Shown here: piece by piece, positions 38,710-48,141 of the stretch
Layout of the letters: every line of letters begins with the position of its first letter
Position numbering within the stretch: position 1 is the first letter of the stretch
Source of the DNA: Galbibacter pacificus
Lineage (GTDB): Bacteria > Bacteroidota > Bacteroidia > Flavobacteriales > Flavobacteriaceae
Direction of reading: 5' to 3'
NCBI RefSeq assembly: GCF_029603165.1
Contig: NZ_JAQSVC010000002.1
Location: 62,001-126,000 of the forward strand
DNA: 64,000 nucleotides
Made by a program: the position numbers and the translations under genes
Notes under the pieces: generated by a model
Database searches by the model: none
Told to the model about the DNA's origin: nothing
The model's input: the letters and a program-made list of their open reading frames with translations, nothing else

Positions 38710-39807
38710 ATGTTCGACCTTTTTCCCATAGAAAAATATGGTACCGTTTTTTATAATATGCAGGCGGCCGTAATACTCCTTACGGTATTCCATACGCAGA
38801 TTATGGACTATCAGGATAAAAAGGTTCAACAATACCTTGGGCTTATTGGCTGGCCATATGCCCTGTTTATACTATTCTTTATTGGGTTAAGGCCCATAAG
38901 CGGGGAATTTATAGACATGACCACTTATGCATATATGTTTCAACGGGAAATTTCCGGAAGTCCCATAGATATCGGTAGCGATTTTGGTTTTGGCTTTTTA
39001 GTAAAGTTTTCGGCCTTGGTTACCACGATTAATGGTTTCTTTTTTATCTGTGCCTGTATTTATATTTTGCCATTGGCCGTAGCATGCAGGAGGTTTTTTA
39101 AAAATTACTGGATCTATTGCTTTATTGCCCTCGTTGCTTCATTTTCATTTTATGCCTATGGTGTAAACGGCATTAGAAACGGAATGGCCACATCAATTTT
39201 TATTTTGGGGCTTTCATACCACAAAAAGCCCATTGTTTCGGGGTTAATTGTTTTTCTATCGTGTACCTTCCATCAATCTATGTACTTGCCTACCGCCGCT
39301 TATGTGATTACATTCTTTTTAAATTTTCCAAAGGCATATTTAATTGCATGGTTTGCGGCAATTCCACTTTCGTTGGTCTTTGGTTCACTGTTTATTATGA
39401 TATTTACAAGCTTGGGTTTTGCCGACGACCGCTTAAGTCAATATTTATTGGCCGATGTTGATAAAAGTGCTTTTTCGAATACAGGTTTTAGATGGGATTT
39501 TTTATTGTACAGTGCCACCGGAACATTTGCCGGATGGTATTTTATTTTCAAGAAAAAGTTTACCGACAAAATGTATCATCGTATTTATGGCACCTATTTA
39601 ATATCTAATGCTTTTTGGATTTTGATAATTACGGCCAATTTTTCAAACAGGTTTGCCTATTTGTCTTGGTTTATGTTGGCCGTGGTAATTTTTTATCCTT
39701 TTCTTAAAAAAAGGTTTTTTAATTATCAACATCAGGTTTTAGGTATTGTTTTATTGATGTATTTCCTCTTTACCTATTTATTGAATTTTGTAAAACCTAA
39801 TCTATAG
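38710..39807 (+). CDS. EpsG/Wzy-like polysaccharide polymerase
   Basis: A 365-residue integral membrane protein with roughly ten hydrophobic segments. The EpsG-family pattern is visible: an early FIGLRPISGEFIDMTTYAYM loop after the first helices, then YGVNGIRNGMATSIFILGLS and a FHQSMYLPTAAYV segment. Members polymerise repeat units on the periplasmic face. It is the only polymerase candidate in this Wzx-containing module. Wzy proteins are poorly conserved, so the call rests on topology, these motifs and position. Confidence 0.85.
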   Translation: MFDLFPIEKYGTVFYNMQAAVILLTVFHTQIMDYQDKKVQQYLGLIGWPYALFILFFIGLRPISGEFIDMTTYAYMFQREISGSPIDIGSDFGFGFLVKFSALVTTINGFFFICACIYILPLAVACRRFFKNYWIYCFIALVASFSFYAYGVNGIRNGMATSIFILGLSYHKKPIVSGLIVFLSCTFHQSMYLPTAAYVITFFLNFPKAYLIAWFAAIPLSLVFGSLFIMIFTSLGFADDRLSQYLLADVDKSAFSNTGFRWDFLLYSATGTFAGWYFIFKKKFTDKMYHRIYGTYLISNAFWILIITANFSNRFAYLSWFMLAVVIFYPFLKKRFFNYQHQVLGIVLLMYFLFTYLLNFVKPNL

Positions 39808-39814
39808 TCTAGTT

Positions 39815-40792
39815 ATGCATTTAAGTATTGTAATACCTGTTTATAATGTTGAAAAGTATATTGAAAGATGTATACTGTCTACGCTAAAGCAGAATTTGGA
39901 CAAAAACGATTATGAAATAGTAGTAGTTGATGACGAAACCCCCGACAACAGCATGGAAATAGTTAATAAGCTGACCAAAAAACATACCAATATTAAAACT
40001 GTTTCCCAAAAAAACAAGGGACTTGGCGGTGCAAGAAACACGGGGGTAAACCATGCCGAAGGAACGTATGTTTTGTTTTTGGATTCTGATGATTACTTAA
40101 ACGAAAATGTTTTAAAAGAGATTATTACAACAGCCCTTGACAACAATTTGGACATCTTAGATTTTGGCGCACAGGGAATACAGGAAGATGGCAAGGTAAT
40201 CTATACCGTAAAACAACTATTAACAGGCAAAGCCTATTCTGGAGCCGAATATTTTAGCCACGGCTATCATCAATCGGCTTGCGTTAGGCTCTATAAAAAG
40301 GCGTTTTTACAAAAAAACAAACTTCAATTTAGGGAAAAGGTATATGTAGAAGATGTTGAGTTTAACTTTAAAGCTGTTTTTCTGGCAGAAAAAATTATGG
40401 GAGTAAACACCATTGTTTCCAGTTTTGTGCAAACCACGGGATCTATTACCAGAAGCCACAATGAGTTAAAAAACAAAAAATTGGTCACCGATATTTTAGA
40501 TGCAATTAAAAAAATAGATTGTTTTAGCAAAGATATCATCACTAAAAATTCCGTTGCTTATAAAAAAAGTAGGGAAAAGGTAAACGAGCAAACCATTACA
40601 TTACTAAAGATACTTTTTACAAAAACCAAAGACTATTCCTTTTTTAAAGAAATAATCTGTCAGTTAAAAAATATAAATCTATATCCTTTGCAGTTTAGGT
40701 CTACAAATAAAAAAAGAGAACTTTTTAAAGTTTTTTCTAACAATGAATGGCTTTTTAGCCAATTTTACAAAGCTAAGCCTCATAAAAAATGA
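39815..40792 (+). CDS. GT2-family glycosyltransferase
   Basis: A 325-residue GT2 protein: HLSIVIPVYNVEKYIERCIL, the atypical IVVVDDETPDNSME in place of the usual DDGS/TDxS, KNKGLGGARNTGVNHAEG, and the DxD region VLFLDSDDYLNENV. It starts 8 bp after the polymerase gene, and its stop overlaps the next GT4 start by 4 bp. The N-terminal half is close to the transferase at 36626, which suggests a related pair. Donor unknown. Confidence 0.92.
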   Translation: MHLSIVIPVYNVEKYIERCILSTLKQNLDKNDYEIVVVDDETPDNSMEIVNKLTKKHTNIKTVSQKNKGLGGARNTGVNHAEGTYVLFLDSDDYLNENVLKEIITTALDNNLDILDFGAQGIQEDGKVIYTVKQLLTGKAYSGAEYFSHGYHQSACVRLYKKAFLQKNKLQFREKVYVEDVEFNFKAVFLAEKIMGVNTIVSSFVQTTGSITRSHNELKNKKLVTDILDAIKKIDCFSKDIITKNSVAYKKSREKVNEQTITLLKILFTKTKDYSFFKEIICQLKNINLYPLQFRSTNKKRELFKVFSNNEWLFSQFYKAKPHKK

Positions 40793-41922
40793 AAGATACT
40801 TTTTTAATAGTAACCACAGTTCCACAGTCTTTAAATTTTTTTAGGGGGCAAGTTCAGGTGTTAAAAAAACGTTTTAATGTAGAAGCAGTTTCAAGCCCCG
40901 GAGAACGATTGCAAAATTTTGAAGAAACCGAAAAGGTAAAAACATACGCCATAACTATTAAAAGAGAAATTTCATTATTAAACGATATTCAAAGCTTGTA
41001 CAAACTATATAGGCTCATAAAAAAAATACAACCAAAAGTAGTTCATGGCAATACCCCAAAAGGGGGGTTGCTTAGTATGCTGGCATCGTATTTTAATAAA
41101 ACCCCGATCAGGATTTACTTTTTACACGGTTTGCGCTACGAAGGCACATCGGGCATTAAAAGAAAATTTTTAATGTGCATGGAACGGATTGCCTGCAATT
41201 GTGCCACACATGTATTTTCTGTAAGTCATGGCGTAAAAAGTACGCTATACAAGGATAAAATAACTTCCAAACCGGTTGAAATTATATGGAATGGGAGCAT
41301 TAACGGAATCAATACAGAGGTTTTTAATCCCGATAATGTAGTAACAGCCCAAATTAAAGGAGTAAAATTTACAAAGGAGAACATTATTTTTGGATATGTA
41401 GGCCGACTTGTGGGCGACAAAGGCATTAACGAGCTCGTATCGGCATTTTCTTCCCTTTATGACGAATACTCACATATCCGACTGTTATTGGTAGGTATAT
41501 ATGAAGATATTCAGGATCCTGTATCACACAAAATAAAGGATCAAATAAAAACACATCCCGGAATATTTCACGTAGGGTACCAAAAAGATGTAAAACCCTT
41601 TTTAAAATTAATGGACATCTTTACATTTCCATCATACAGAGAAGGTTTTGGAATTGTATTAATGGAAGCTGCCGCCATGAAAACGCCCGCCATATCTTCA
41701 GATATTACGGGTTGTAATGAAATTATACAAAATGATTATAACGGAATTTTAATTCCGCCAAAAAACATGGAAGCCTTGATGAAGGCCATGGAAGAAATTA
41801 TAACCCATCCTGAAAAAATAACAATTTTAAGCAATCAGGCAAGAGATTGTGTTATAAACAAATACAATCAAAAAACTCTTTGGAATAAAGCATTGTCTAC
41901 ATATAGCGATATCTGTAAATAA
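40789..41922 (+). CDS. GT4-family glycosyltransferase
   Basis: A 377-residue GT-B transferase. The N-terminal domain has HGNTPKGGLLSMLASYF and IRIYFLHGLRYEGTSG, as in transferases that act on lipid-linked N-acetylated sugars. The C-terminal domain starts near IFGYVGRLVGDKGINELV and carries FPSYREGFGIVLMEAAAMK, the Glu-x7-Glu motif. It is the last gene of the module and ends directly before the second intergenic repeat block. The substrate is unknown. Confidence 0.92.
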   Translation: MKDTFLIVTTVPQSLNFFRGQVQVLKKRFNVEAVSSPGERLQNFEETEKVKTYAITIKREISLLNDIQSLYKLYRLIKKIQPKVVHGNTPKGGLLSMLASYFNKTPIRIYFLHGLRYEGTSGIKRKFLMCMERIACNCATHVFSVSHGVKSTLYKDKITSKPVEIIWNGSINGINTEVFNPDNVVTAQIKGVKFTKENIIFGYVGRLVGDKGINELVSAFSSLYDEYSHIRLLLVGIYEDIQDPVSHKIKDQIKTHPGIFHVGYQKDVKPFLKLMDIFTFPSYREGFGIVLMEAAAMKTPAISSDITGCNEIIQNDYNGILIPPKNMEALMKAMEEIITHPEKITILSNQARDCVINKYNQKTLWNKALSTYSDICK

Positions 41923-41945
41923 CGAAGCCTCCCCAAACCTTGAAT

Positions 41946-42026
41946 AGTGATTAGGGGTTAGTTAATTGTTAATGGTTAATTGTTATTAGGGAATAGGGAA
42001 AAGTGATTAGGGGTTAGTTAATTGTT
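41946..42026. repeat. Perfect 25-bp direct repeat pair
   Basis: Positions 41946-41970 and 42002-42026 are identical and contain GATTAGGGGTTAGTTAATTG. Between them are AATTGTTATTAGGG words of the same style. The reverse complement resembles the AACAATTAAC words near 31787 in the left block. Confidence 0.8.
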
Positions 42027-42071
42027 TTATGTTAGCGATATTTAAAACCTGAAACTTGAACCTTCTAAACT

Positions 42072-42116
42072 CTCAACTCTAAACTAGAAAAACCCTTTCT
42101 TCATTAACTTATTGAC
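42072..42116 (-). repeat. Right copy of the inverted repeat flanking the polysaccharide module
   Basis: Reverse-complement partner of 31626-31670, with 38 of 45 positions in two perfect blocks. It lies 149 bp after the last glycosyltransferase of the module. Confidence 0.85.
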
Positions 42117-42180
42117 TCATTACTTTATGTGACTTCTCCTTCGTCGAAGTGACTGGAACTTTACTCGTTGTTAGTTGAAT

Positions 42181-42209
42181 CTTTGCAACTTTGAACCTTT
42201 GCAACTCTG
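42181..42209 (-). repeat. Second repeat word, right copy
   Basis: Reverse-complement partner of 31675-31703, with one mismatch over 29 bp. Confidence 0.8.
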
Positions 42210-42290
42210 TCCCTCTGTAACTTTGATTCTCTCACCTCTCAACAAAATAGCGTCATAGCATCGTAACAACATAACAGCATATCAACAAAC

Positions 42291-43691
42291 TCAAGCTCCT
42301 TCGCCAATGCGGTAATAATTAAAGCCTAATGTGTCGAGTTTTTCTTTGTCAAGTATCCTTCTTCCGTCAAAGACAAAGGCAGGCTTCAACATGTTTTTAT
42401 AGATAGTTTCCCAGTCGTATTTTTTAAACTCGTCCCATTCAGTTAAAACGGCAATGGCATGCGCTTCTTTGGTAGCTTCAACGGGTTCTTTTACAACGGT
42501 AACCAGTTTCCGGTTTTCTTCTTCGGTACGGGTATTAAGGTAATCCAGATCGGCATAAATACGTTCTTCGGATACTTTTGGGTCGTATACCACAATTTCG
42601 GCCTGTTCATCCAACAGGGCATCGGCTACATAAATAGCGGCCGATTCACGGGTATCGTTTGTATCCTTTTTAAAGGCCCATCCGTAGAAAACAATTTTTT
42701 TACCGGAAACGGTGTTGTACAGTGAGCTAACAATATTATTGGCAAACCTTCTTTTTTGATAGTCGTTTATAAGGATAACCTGCTCCCAGTAATCGGAAAC
42801 TTCATTTAAACCATATGTTTTGGCAATATATACAAGGTTGAGGATATCTTTTTGAAAACAAGAACCGCCAAATCCAACAGAAGCATTTAAAAATTTAGGG
42901 CCAATTCTACTATCTAGGCCAATTGCCTTAGAGACTTCTTGTACATTGGCATCGGTTTTTTCGCAAAGTGCAGAAATAGAATTAATAGACGAGATACGCT
43001 GTGCCAAAAAGGCATTTGCTACCAGTTTGGAAAGCTCGGACGACCATATGTTGGTTTTTAAAATTTTATTGTCGGGCAACCAATGCCCGTAAATAGCGGC
43101 AAGGGCATCTTTGGCCTCTGTTCCCGAGGGGGTATCGTCTCCACCAATAAGAATCCTATCTGCATACAACAAATCGTTAATGGCAGTCCCTTCTGCCAGA
43201 AACTCGGGATTTGACAAAATTTCAAAATTTACATGGTTTCCCGTATTATCCAAAATGTTTTTTATGGCTTGGGCCGTGCGTACCGGTAGGGTAGATTTTT
43301 CCACTACAATTTTATCGGTTTTTGCAACTTTGGCAATATTGCGGGCACACAATTCGATATATTTAAGGTCTGCTGCCTGCCCTTTACCTTTACCATAGGT
43401 TTTGGTAGGAGTGTTTACCGAGATAAATATCATGTCTGCCTCATCAATGGCCTTGTCTATTTGGGTAGAAAAAAATAGGTTTTTACCTCTGGTTTCGGCA
43501 ACAATCTCTTTTAGTCCGGGTTCGTAAACGGGTAAATTATCCAGGTTCTTATCGTTCCATGCATCAATTCTTTTTTCGTTAATGTCTACAACGGTAACTT
43601 CTATACCTGGGCATTTATAAGCAATTACAGACATGGTGGGCCCGCCAACATATCCTGCACCGATACAGCAGATTTTATTTATTTTTTTCAC
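42291..43691 (-). CDS. ugd: UDP-glucose 6-dehydrogenase, eukaryote-like length
   Basis: A 466-residue UDP-sugar dehydrogenase with an N-terminal Rossmann motif ([17 protein letters not shown]), the catalytic Cys278 in [11 protein letters not shown], and the C-terminal UDP-binding domain ([18 protein letters not shown]). Length and Cys position resemble the animal and plant type (Cys276 in human) more than the shorter E. coli type. It oxidises UDP-glucose to UDP-glucuronate, supplying an acidic sugar for the exopolysaccharide. It is transcribed against the neighbouring modules and ends right at the repeat block. Confidence 0.95.
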   Translation of the reverse strand: MKKINKICCIGAGYVGGPTMSVIAYKCPGIEVTVVDINEKRIDAWNDKNLDNLPVYEPGLKEIVAETRGKNLFFSTQIDKAIDEADMIFISVNTPTKTYGKGKGQAADLKYIELCARNIAKVAKTDKIVVEKSTLPVRTAQAIKNILDNTGNHVNFEILSNPEFLAEGTAINDLLYADRILIGGDDTPSGTEAKDALAAIYGHWLPDNKILKTNIWSSELSKLVANAFLAQRISSINSISALCEKTDANVQEVSKAIGLDSRIGPKFLNASVGFGGSCFQKDILNLVYIAKTYGLNEVSDYWEQVILINDYQKRRFANNIVSSLYNTVSGKKIVFYGWAFKKDTNDTRESAAIYVADALLDEQAEIVVYDPKVSEERIYADLDYLNTRTEEENRKLVTVVKEPVEATKEAHAIAVLTEWDEFKKYDWETIYKNMLKPAFVFDGRRILDKEKLDTLGFNYYRIGEGA

Positions 43692-44256
43692 GTTATTTTT
43701 TTTGAAAGTAATTTATTATAGAATCGTGGGTTTTATAATAATTGCAACAAGTTTACATTGCCACAAATAAAAAAGACGATACAAATATAAAGTCTTCTTG
43801 GAAACTACTCTATTAAATTTATGATAATCGACAATGAACTTCATTTGTTCTTTAAAATGGCGTTTCTGTAAGAGAATTACGATATCAATGCGAATAAAGC
43901 AAGAAGAAATGCATATAAAGACGATAAAATACCATTTTTTTAACGTTTTGTTTACAAAAAAGTAGTTAACCGAATTTAATCCGTCGTTCACCGAATTAGC
44001 AATTTGTTCATTGAATACTTTATTACTTTTACACTGTTCTTTTTTGATATTTAATTGATTAATAGCAACGTATTGATTTAATATTGAAAAAGCTTATACT
44101 TATCTGGCAATCAAATTGCTATGTAACTTCATCTTAAGTTTTTATTCTTATTATTTCGGTGCATTTAAAAAACAAGGGGCAATTGCTTTTTTGTTTTTGC
44201 CAACCAACCAAAATCTTACTTTCTCGCTTAACTCTTATGAAAAAGATAAGAGTAAA
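43692..44256. other. Divergent promoter region between ugd and the aminotransferase gene
   Basis: A 565-bp A+T-rich stretch between divergently read genes. A 91-codon minus frame inside it is not convincing. A CAAATATA word at 43782-43789 reads TATATTTG on the minus strand, a match to the Bacteroidota -7 box. For the plus-strand gene no exact TAnnTTTG box was seen. The frame of the aminotransferase is open upstream to an ATG at 44116, but that extension does not resemble the family. Confidence 0.5.
43782..43789 (-). promoter_or_regulatory. Candidate -7 box for ugd
   Basis: On the minus strand it reads TATATTTG, matching TAnnTTTG, about 90 bp upstream of the ugd start. No clear TTG at the expected -33 position was found, so support is partial. 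Confidence 0.35.
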
Positions 44257-45390
44257 ATGATTGCAACAAACAAAAAAATATGGTTATCATCACCACACTT
44301 GGGCGGCACCGAACAAAAATATGTAGCCGAAGCTTTTTCAACCAATTGGGTAGCGCCTTTGGGCCCAAATGTAGATGCTTTTGAAGAAGCCATAGCCTTA
44401 TATTTAAAAGAAGATGTGCATGTGGCCGCTGTAGCTTCGGGTACTTCTGCAATTCATTTAGCGCTTGTACTGTTAGGCGTTGGTCCTGGAGACGATGTGC
44501 TTTGCCAGAGTTTTACCTTTTCGGCATCTGCCAACCCGATTTTGTACCAAGGTGCCAACCCCATTTTTATAGACAGCGAAGCGGATACCTGGAACATTTC
44601 GGCAGCATTATTGGAAGAAGCAATTATAAAAAGGATACAAAAAAACAAAAAACCAAAAGCAATAGTGGCAGTCCATTTATATGGAATGCCTTACGATGCC
44701 TTGGCCATTAACCAAATAAGCAAGAAATACAATATCCCGGTAATTGAAGACAGTGCAGAAGCATTGGGGAGCGAATATCTTGGCATAAAATGCGGAACAC
44801 TTGGAGATATATCCATTTTATCGTTCAACGGAAACAAAATTATTACAACTTCCGGGGGCGGGGCACTTGTTACGCAAAATAAGGAATTAAAGAAAAAAGC
44901 CGTTTTTCTGGCAACACAGGCTAGGGACAATGCACCTCATTATCAGCATTCCGTGGTTGGTTACAATTACCGTATGAGCAATGTTGTAGCCGGAATAGGA
45001 AGAGGACAGATGGAAGTGCTTAACGACCGCGTATTGGCAAGAAGGAAGAATTATCAATATTACCGTGAACGTCTTGAAAATATACCGGGTATTTATTTTT
45101 TAAGGGAACCGGAAGGAACGAAGTCCAACCGATGGTTGACCACAATTCTTTTAAATTCCTACGAAGAAAGGGAAAGAGTACGCTTGTGCCTGGAAAATGA
45201 AAACATAGATTCCCGGCCTTTATGGAAACCCATGCACCTGCAACCGGTATTTAAAAATGCCCTTGCATATACCAACGGTGTATCTGAAATGCTTTTCGAC
45301 AGGGGCCTCTGCTTGCCCAGTGGTTCTAACCTTGTTGAAGAAGACCTGGAAAAAGTAACCAACCTAATTAAAAATACCTTACTGAGATGA
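44257..45390 (+). CDS. DegT/DnrJ/EryC1-family sugar aminotransferase
   Basis: From the ATG at 44257 this is 377 residues, the usual length, and starts with KKIWLSSPHLGGTEQKYVAE, a typical family N-terminus. The open frame extends 47 codons further up with a hydrophobic, unrelated sequence, so the internal start is preferred. The PLP-binding Lys is Lys194 in SFNGNKIITTSGGGAL. Other family segments are VASGTSAIHLAL and EDSAEALGSEY. It transfers an amino group to a 4-keto (or 3-keto) nucleotide sugar. The dehydratase gene overlaps its stop by 4 bp, so the two probably make an amino-deoxy sugar together. Confidence 0.92.
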   Translation: MIATNKKIWLSSPHLGGTEQKYVAEAFSTNWVAPLGPNVDAFEEAIALYLKEDVHVAAVASGTSAIHLALVLLGVGPGDDVLCQSFTFSASANPILYQGANPIFIDSEADTWNISAALLEEAIIKRIQKNKKPKAIVAVHLYGMPYDALAINQISKKYNIPVIEDSAEALGSEYLGIKCGTLGDISILSFNGNKIITTSGGGALVTQNKELKKKAVFLATQARDNAPHYQHSVVGYNYRMSNVVAGIGRGQMEVLNDRVLARRKNYQYYRERLENIPGIYFLREPEGTKSNRWLTTILLNSYEERERVRLCLENENIDSRPLWKPMHLQPVFKNALAYTNGVSEMLFDRGLCLPSGSNLVEEDLEKVTNLIKNTLLR

Positions 45391-47351
45391 TTTACAAATA
45401 CCTAATTTCCAAAGCCCCGAGATATGCCTCCAAATGGCTGGTACTGGCTATAGATATAATGCTGGTATTGATTACGCTCTTTTTGGTGTATTTTATACGT
45501 TTTCACTTAACGTTAAATTTTAATGTAGGCAGTTTTTTAAAAGAAATGCCAATTGTCGGGGTTCTGGCACTTATGAGTTTTTTAATTACAGGGTCTTATA
45601 AAGGAGTGATAAGGTATACGGGTGTAAAAGATTTAATGAAAATATTTTTGGCCACAATGCTTTTGGCCGTTTTAACATCGGTTTTTGTAGTAACCAATAA
45701 AGAACTGGCCATGGTTCCGGGAATTACCATCCCTAAATCCATTATAATAATGCACGCCTTTTTAAACTTTGTTGTACTGGCAAAAACCAGGCTTGTTTTT
45801 AAAATAGCCTACCAATACATTAACTGTAAGTTAAAGTCTACAAAGCATATATTGATATACGGTGCAGGAGAATCGGGGATTATGACCCACAATGCGCTGG
45901 TTAATAATATGGACCAAAAAAATAAAGTAGTAGCGTTTATAGAAGATAGCGAAGACAAAATAGGAAACAGCATAAACGGGACCAAAATAATAGGAAGGAC
46001 TTCTGTAAACGAAGCTTTTATAAAAAAGCATCAAATAAACGAAATTATAGTAGCCATTCAAAATACTTCATCTTCAACACTGAGAAAGAACATAGATGAA
46101 TTAATTGATGTTGTGCCCAATATAAAAGTGGTGCCGCCCATTGATAAATGGATGAACGGCGAACTGAGCGTCAATCAAATAAAACCCATTCAACTGGAAG
46201 ATTTGTTAGACAGAACGCCCATCAATATTGAAAATAAGGAGCTTAAAAAGGAGTTCGACGGAAAAGTATTGCTTGTTACCGGGGCGGCGGGATCCATAGG
46301 GAGCGAGATATCCAGACAATTATCGGCTTTTAATTTTAAGAAGCTCATCTTGGTAGATATTGCCGAATCTGCCCTATACGACCTTCAGCAGGAATTAAAA
46401 CAGGGCGGGGTAAACAATTTCTATCCCATTGTAACCGATGTCAGGGACCAACACGCACTGGAAAGTGTTTTTGAAACCTATAAACCCAATATTATTTTTC
46501 ATGCAGCAGCATACAAGCACGTACCCTTAATGGAACACAATCCTTATGAGGCCGTAAAAATTAATGTTGGCGGGACACGCATTGTTTCTAAAATGGCATT
46601 AAAGTATAAAGTGGACAAATTTGTATTTGTTTCTACCGACAAAGCCGTAAACCCAACCAATGTAATGGGCGCTACCAAACGTACTGCCGAGATTTATATT
46701 GGAAGCCTCCAAAAAGAGTCCAAGCACACAAAATTTATAACCACAAGGTTTGGAAACGTTTTGGGGTCTAACGGATCGGTAATCCCGTTATTTAAAAAAC
46801 AATTGGAAAAAGGCGGGCCGCTAACCGTTACCCATAAAGATGTAACGCGGTATTTTATGACCATCCCCGAAGCCTCGCAATTGGTCTTGGAGGCCGGAAC
46901 AATGGGGCAGGGAGGAGAGATTTTTATTTTCGACATGGGCGAGAGTGTAAAGATCATGAGCCTGGCAAAAAACATGATCCGTCTTTCTGGACTACGCTAT
47001 CCGGAAGATATAGACATAAAAATTACCGGACTTAGGCCCGGGGAAAAACTCTATGAAGAACTTTTGGCCAATGGCGAAAATACCTTGCCGACATACCACG
47101 AAAAAATTATGATAAGCAAGGTAAAAGAGATGGACTACGAAAAACTAAAAGCCAGAATAGATGCTCTTTGTATTTTAAACTTATATCACGACAAAAATAT
47201 TATTGTAAAGAAACTCAAGGAGATTGTGCCCGAATTTGTATCCAAAAACTCCGATTACGAACATTTGGACACCAAAGTACTGCAAACCACCATGCCCAAT
47301 TATACCATATTGCAATCGCTAAACTTTGTTCCCCATAGTTACAATTTATAA
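45387..47351 (+). CDS. Membrane-bound nucleotide-sugar 4,6-dehydratase (FlaA1/WbpM/CapD family)
   Basis: A 654-residue protein. Four N-terminal membrane helices (about 15-125) precede a CoA-binding-like Rossmann domain (HILIYGAGESGIMTHNAL, about 150-270) and the catalytic short-chain dehydrogenase domain (about 285-575). That domain has VTGAAGSIGSEISRQL, AAYKHVPLMEHNP and STDKAVNPTNVMGATKR, in which Met stands in place of the usual Tyr of the SYK triad, as known for WbpM. It dehydrates UDP-GlcNAc or a related sugar to a 4-keto-6-deoxy intermediate. The preceding aminotransferase overlaps it by 4 bp; wza and wzc follow. Confidence 0.92.
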   Translation: MIYKYLISKAPRYASKWLVLAIDIMLVLITLFLVYFIRFHLTLNFNVGSFLKEMPIVGVLALMSFLITGSYKGVIRYTGVKDLMKIFLATMLLAVLTSVFVVTNKELAMVPGITIPKSIIIMHAFLNFVVLAKTRLVFKIAYQYINCKLKSTKHILIYGAGESGIMTHNALVNNMDQKNKVVAFIEDSEDKIGNSINGTKIIGRTSVNEAFIKKHQINEIIVAIQNTSSSTLRKNIDELIDVVPNIKVVPPIDKWMNGELSVNQIKPIQLEDLLDRTPINIENKELKKEFDGKVLLVTGAAGSIGSEISRQLSAFNFKKLILVDIAESALYDLQQELKQGGVNNFYPIVTDVRDQHALESVFETYKPNIIFHAAAYKHVPLMEHNPYEAVKINVGGTRIVSKMALKYKVDKFVFVSTDKAVNPTNVMGATKRTAEIYIGSLQKESKHTKFITTRFGNVLGSNGSVIPLFKKQLEKGGPLTVTHKDVTRYFMTIPEASQLVLEAGTMGQGGEIFIFDMGESVKIMSLAKNMIRLSGLRYPEDIDIKITGLRPGEKLYEELLANGENTLPTYHEKIMISKVKEMDYEKLKARIDALCILNLYHDKNIIVKKLKEIVPEFVSKNSDYEHLDTKVLQTTMPNYTILQSLNFVPHSYNL

Positions 47352-47373
47352 TACTTGCTAAATACCTAACGAA

Positions 47374-48141
47374 ATGATTATTAGTGAAATAAATAATTAC
47401 ATTAAGATAACTACGCTCTTTATTATGCTGTTTTTAATTTCCTGCGGATCACGTAAGGATATTGTTTATTTGCAAAATGCCCAACAATTTGAAACAGAGG
47501 TAGAAACCAATACTTTCGAGCCAAAATTTAAAATAGACGATATTTTAAGTATTTATATTTCCAGTTTCGACATGGCCGCAACAACGCCCTTTAATTTAAC
47601 CAAGGGTTCCGGCGAAGATATACAGGAACTGGAATATGTAATTGATAAAGAAGGTTTTATTGATTTTCCCGTTTTGGGGAAGATAAAATTATTGGGGTTA
47701 TCTACTTCTGAAGCAAAAGAACTGTTCAGGACAAAGTTGATAGATGGCGGATATTTAAAAGACCCCATTGTTAACATTAGGATAAAAAACTTTAGGGTTA
47801 CGGTTTTAGGGCAGGTAAGGCAACCGGGAACATACAACGTGGCCGGCGAAAGGATAACCATTTTAGAAGCCATTGGCCTGGCAGGAGACCTGGATATTAA
47901 AGGAAGGCGCGATAACGTATTGGTAATAAGAGACTTTAACGGGGCAAAAACGTATACGCGTATCAATTTAACTACCAAGGAGTTTATACATTCTCCGGTA
48001 TATTACCTAACACAGAATGATGTGGTTTACATAGAGCCAAACAATTCAGTAGTAAAAACATCTAACCTGGACAGTAGGTTAACGATAGGGCTTTCGTTAT
48101 TTTCTATCATGCTTACTGCTATTATTGCAATTACACGATAA
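47374..48141 (+). CDS. Wza-like polysaccharide export lipoprotein
   Basis: A 255-residue lipoprotein (lipobox LISCGS) with the polysaccharide export domain (about 50-140, FKIDDILSIYISSFDMAAT) and one SLBB domain (about 145-225, VTVLGQVRQPGTYNVAGERI). It ends in a hydrophobic helix, LTIGLSLFSIMLTAIIAI. This is shorter than E. coli Wza and lacks its outer-membrane helix domain; it is the form common in Bacteroidota. It should form the export channel with the adjacent Wzc, whose start overlaps its last base. Confidence 0.93.
   Translation: MIISEINNYIKITTLFIMLFLISCGSRKDIVYLQNAQQFETEVETNTFEPKFKIDDILSIYISSFDMAATTPFNLTKGSGEDIQELEYVIDKEGFIDFPVLGKIKLLGLSTSEAKELFRTKLIDGGYLKDPIVNIRIKNFRVTVLGQVRQPGTYNVAGERITILEAIGLAGDLDIKGRRDNVLVIRDFNGAKTYTRINLTTKEFIHSPVYYLTQNDVVYIEPNNSVVKTSNLDSRLTIGLSLFSIMLTAIIAITR

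Larger units (their letters stand above)
41923..42290. other. Intergenic repeat block between the variable module and ugd
   Basis: A 368-bp gap with no gene. It contains a perfect 25-bp direct repeat (41946-41970 and 42002-42026), the inverted partners of the left block (42072-42116 and 42181-42209), and a short hairpin core CTTCGTCGAAG near 42139. It lies where the convergent wzx-to-GT4 operon and ugd meet. No T-tailed terminator was seen. Confidence 0.7.

Noticed and set aside
43716-43991. Minus frame of 91 codons upstream of ugd
   Set aside because: Composition is that of A+T-rich noncoding DNA, it has no recognisable domain, and it covers the likely ugd promoter.
44116-44256. 47-codon N-terminal extension of the aminotransferase
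   Set aside because: It is hydrophobic and unlike the family, and the start at 44257 gives the normal length and N-terminus.
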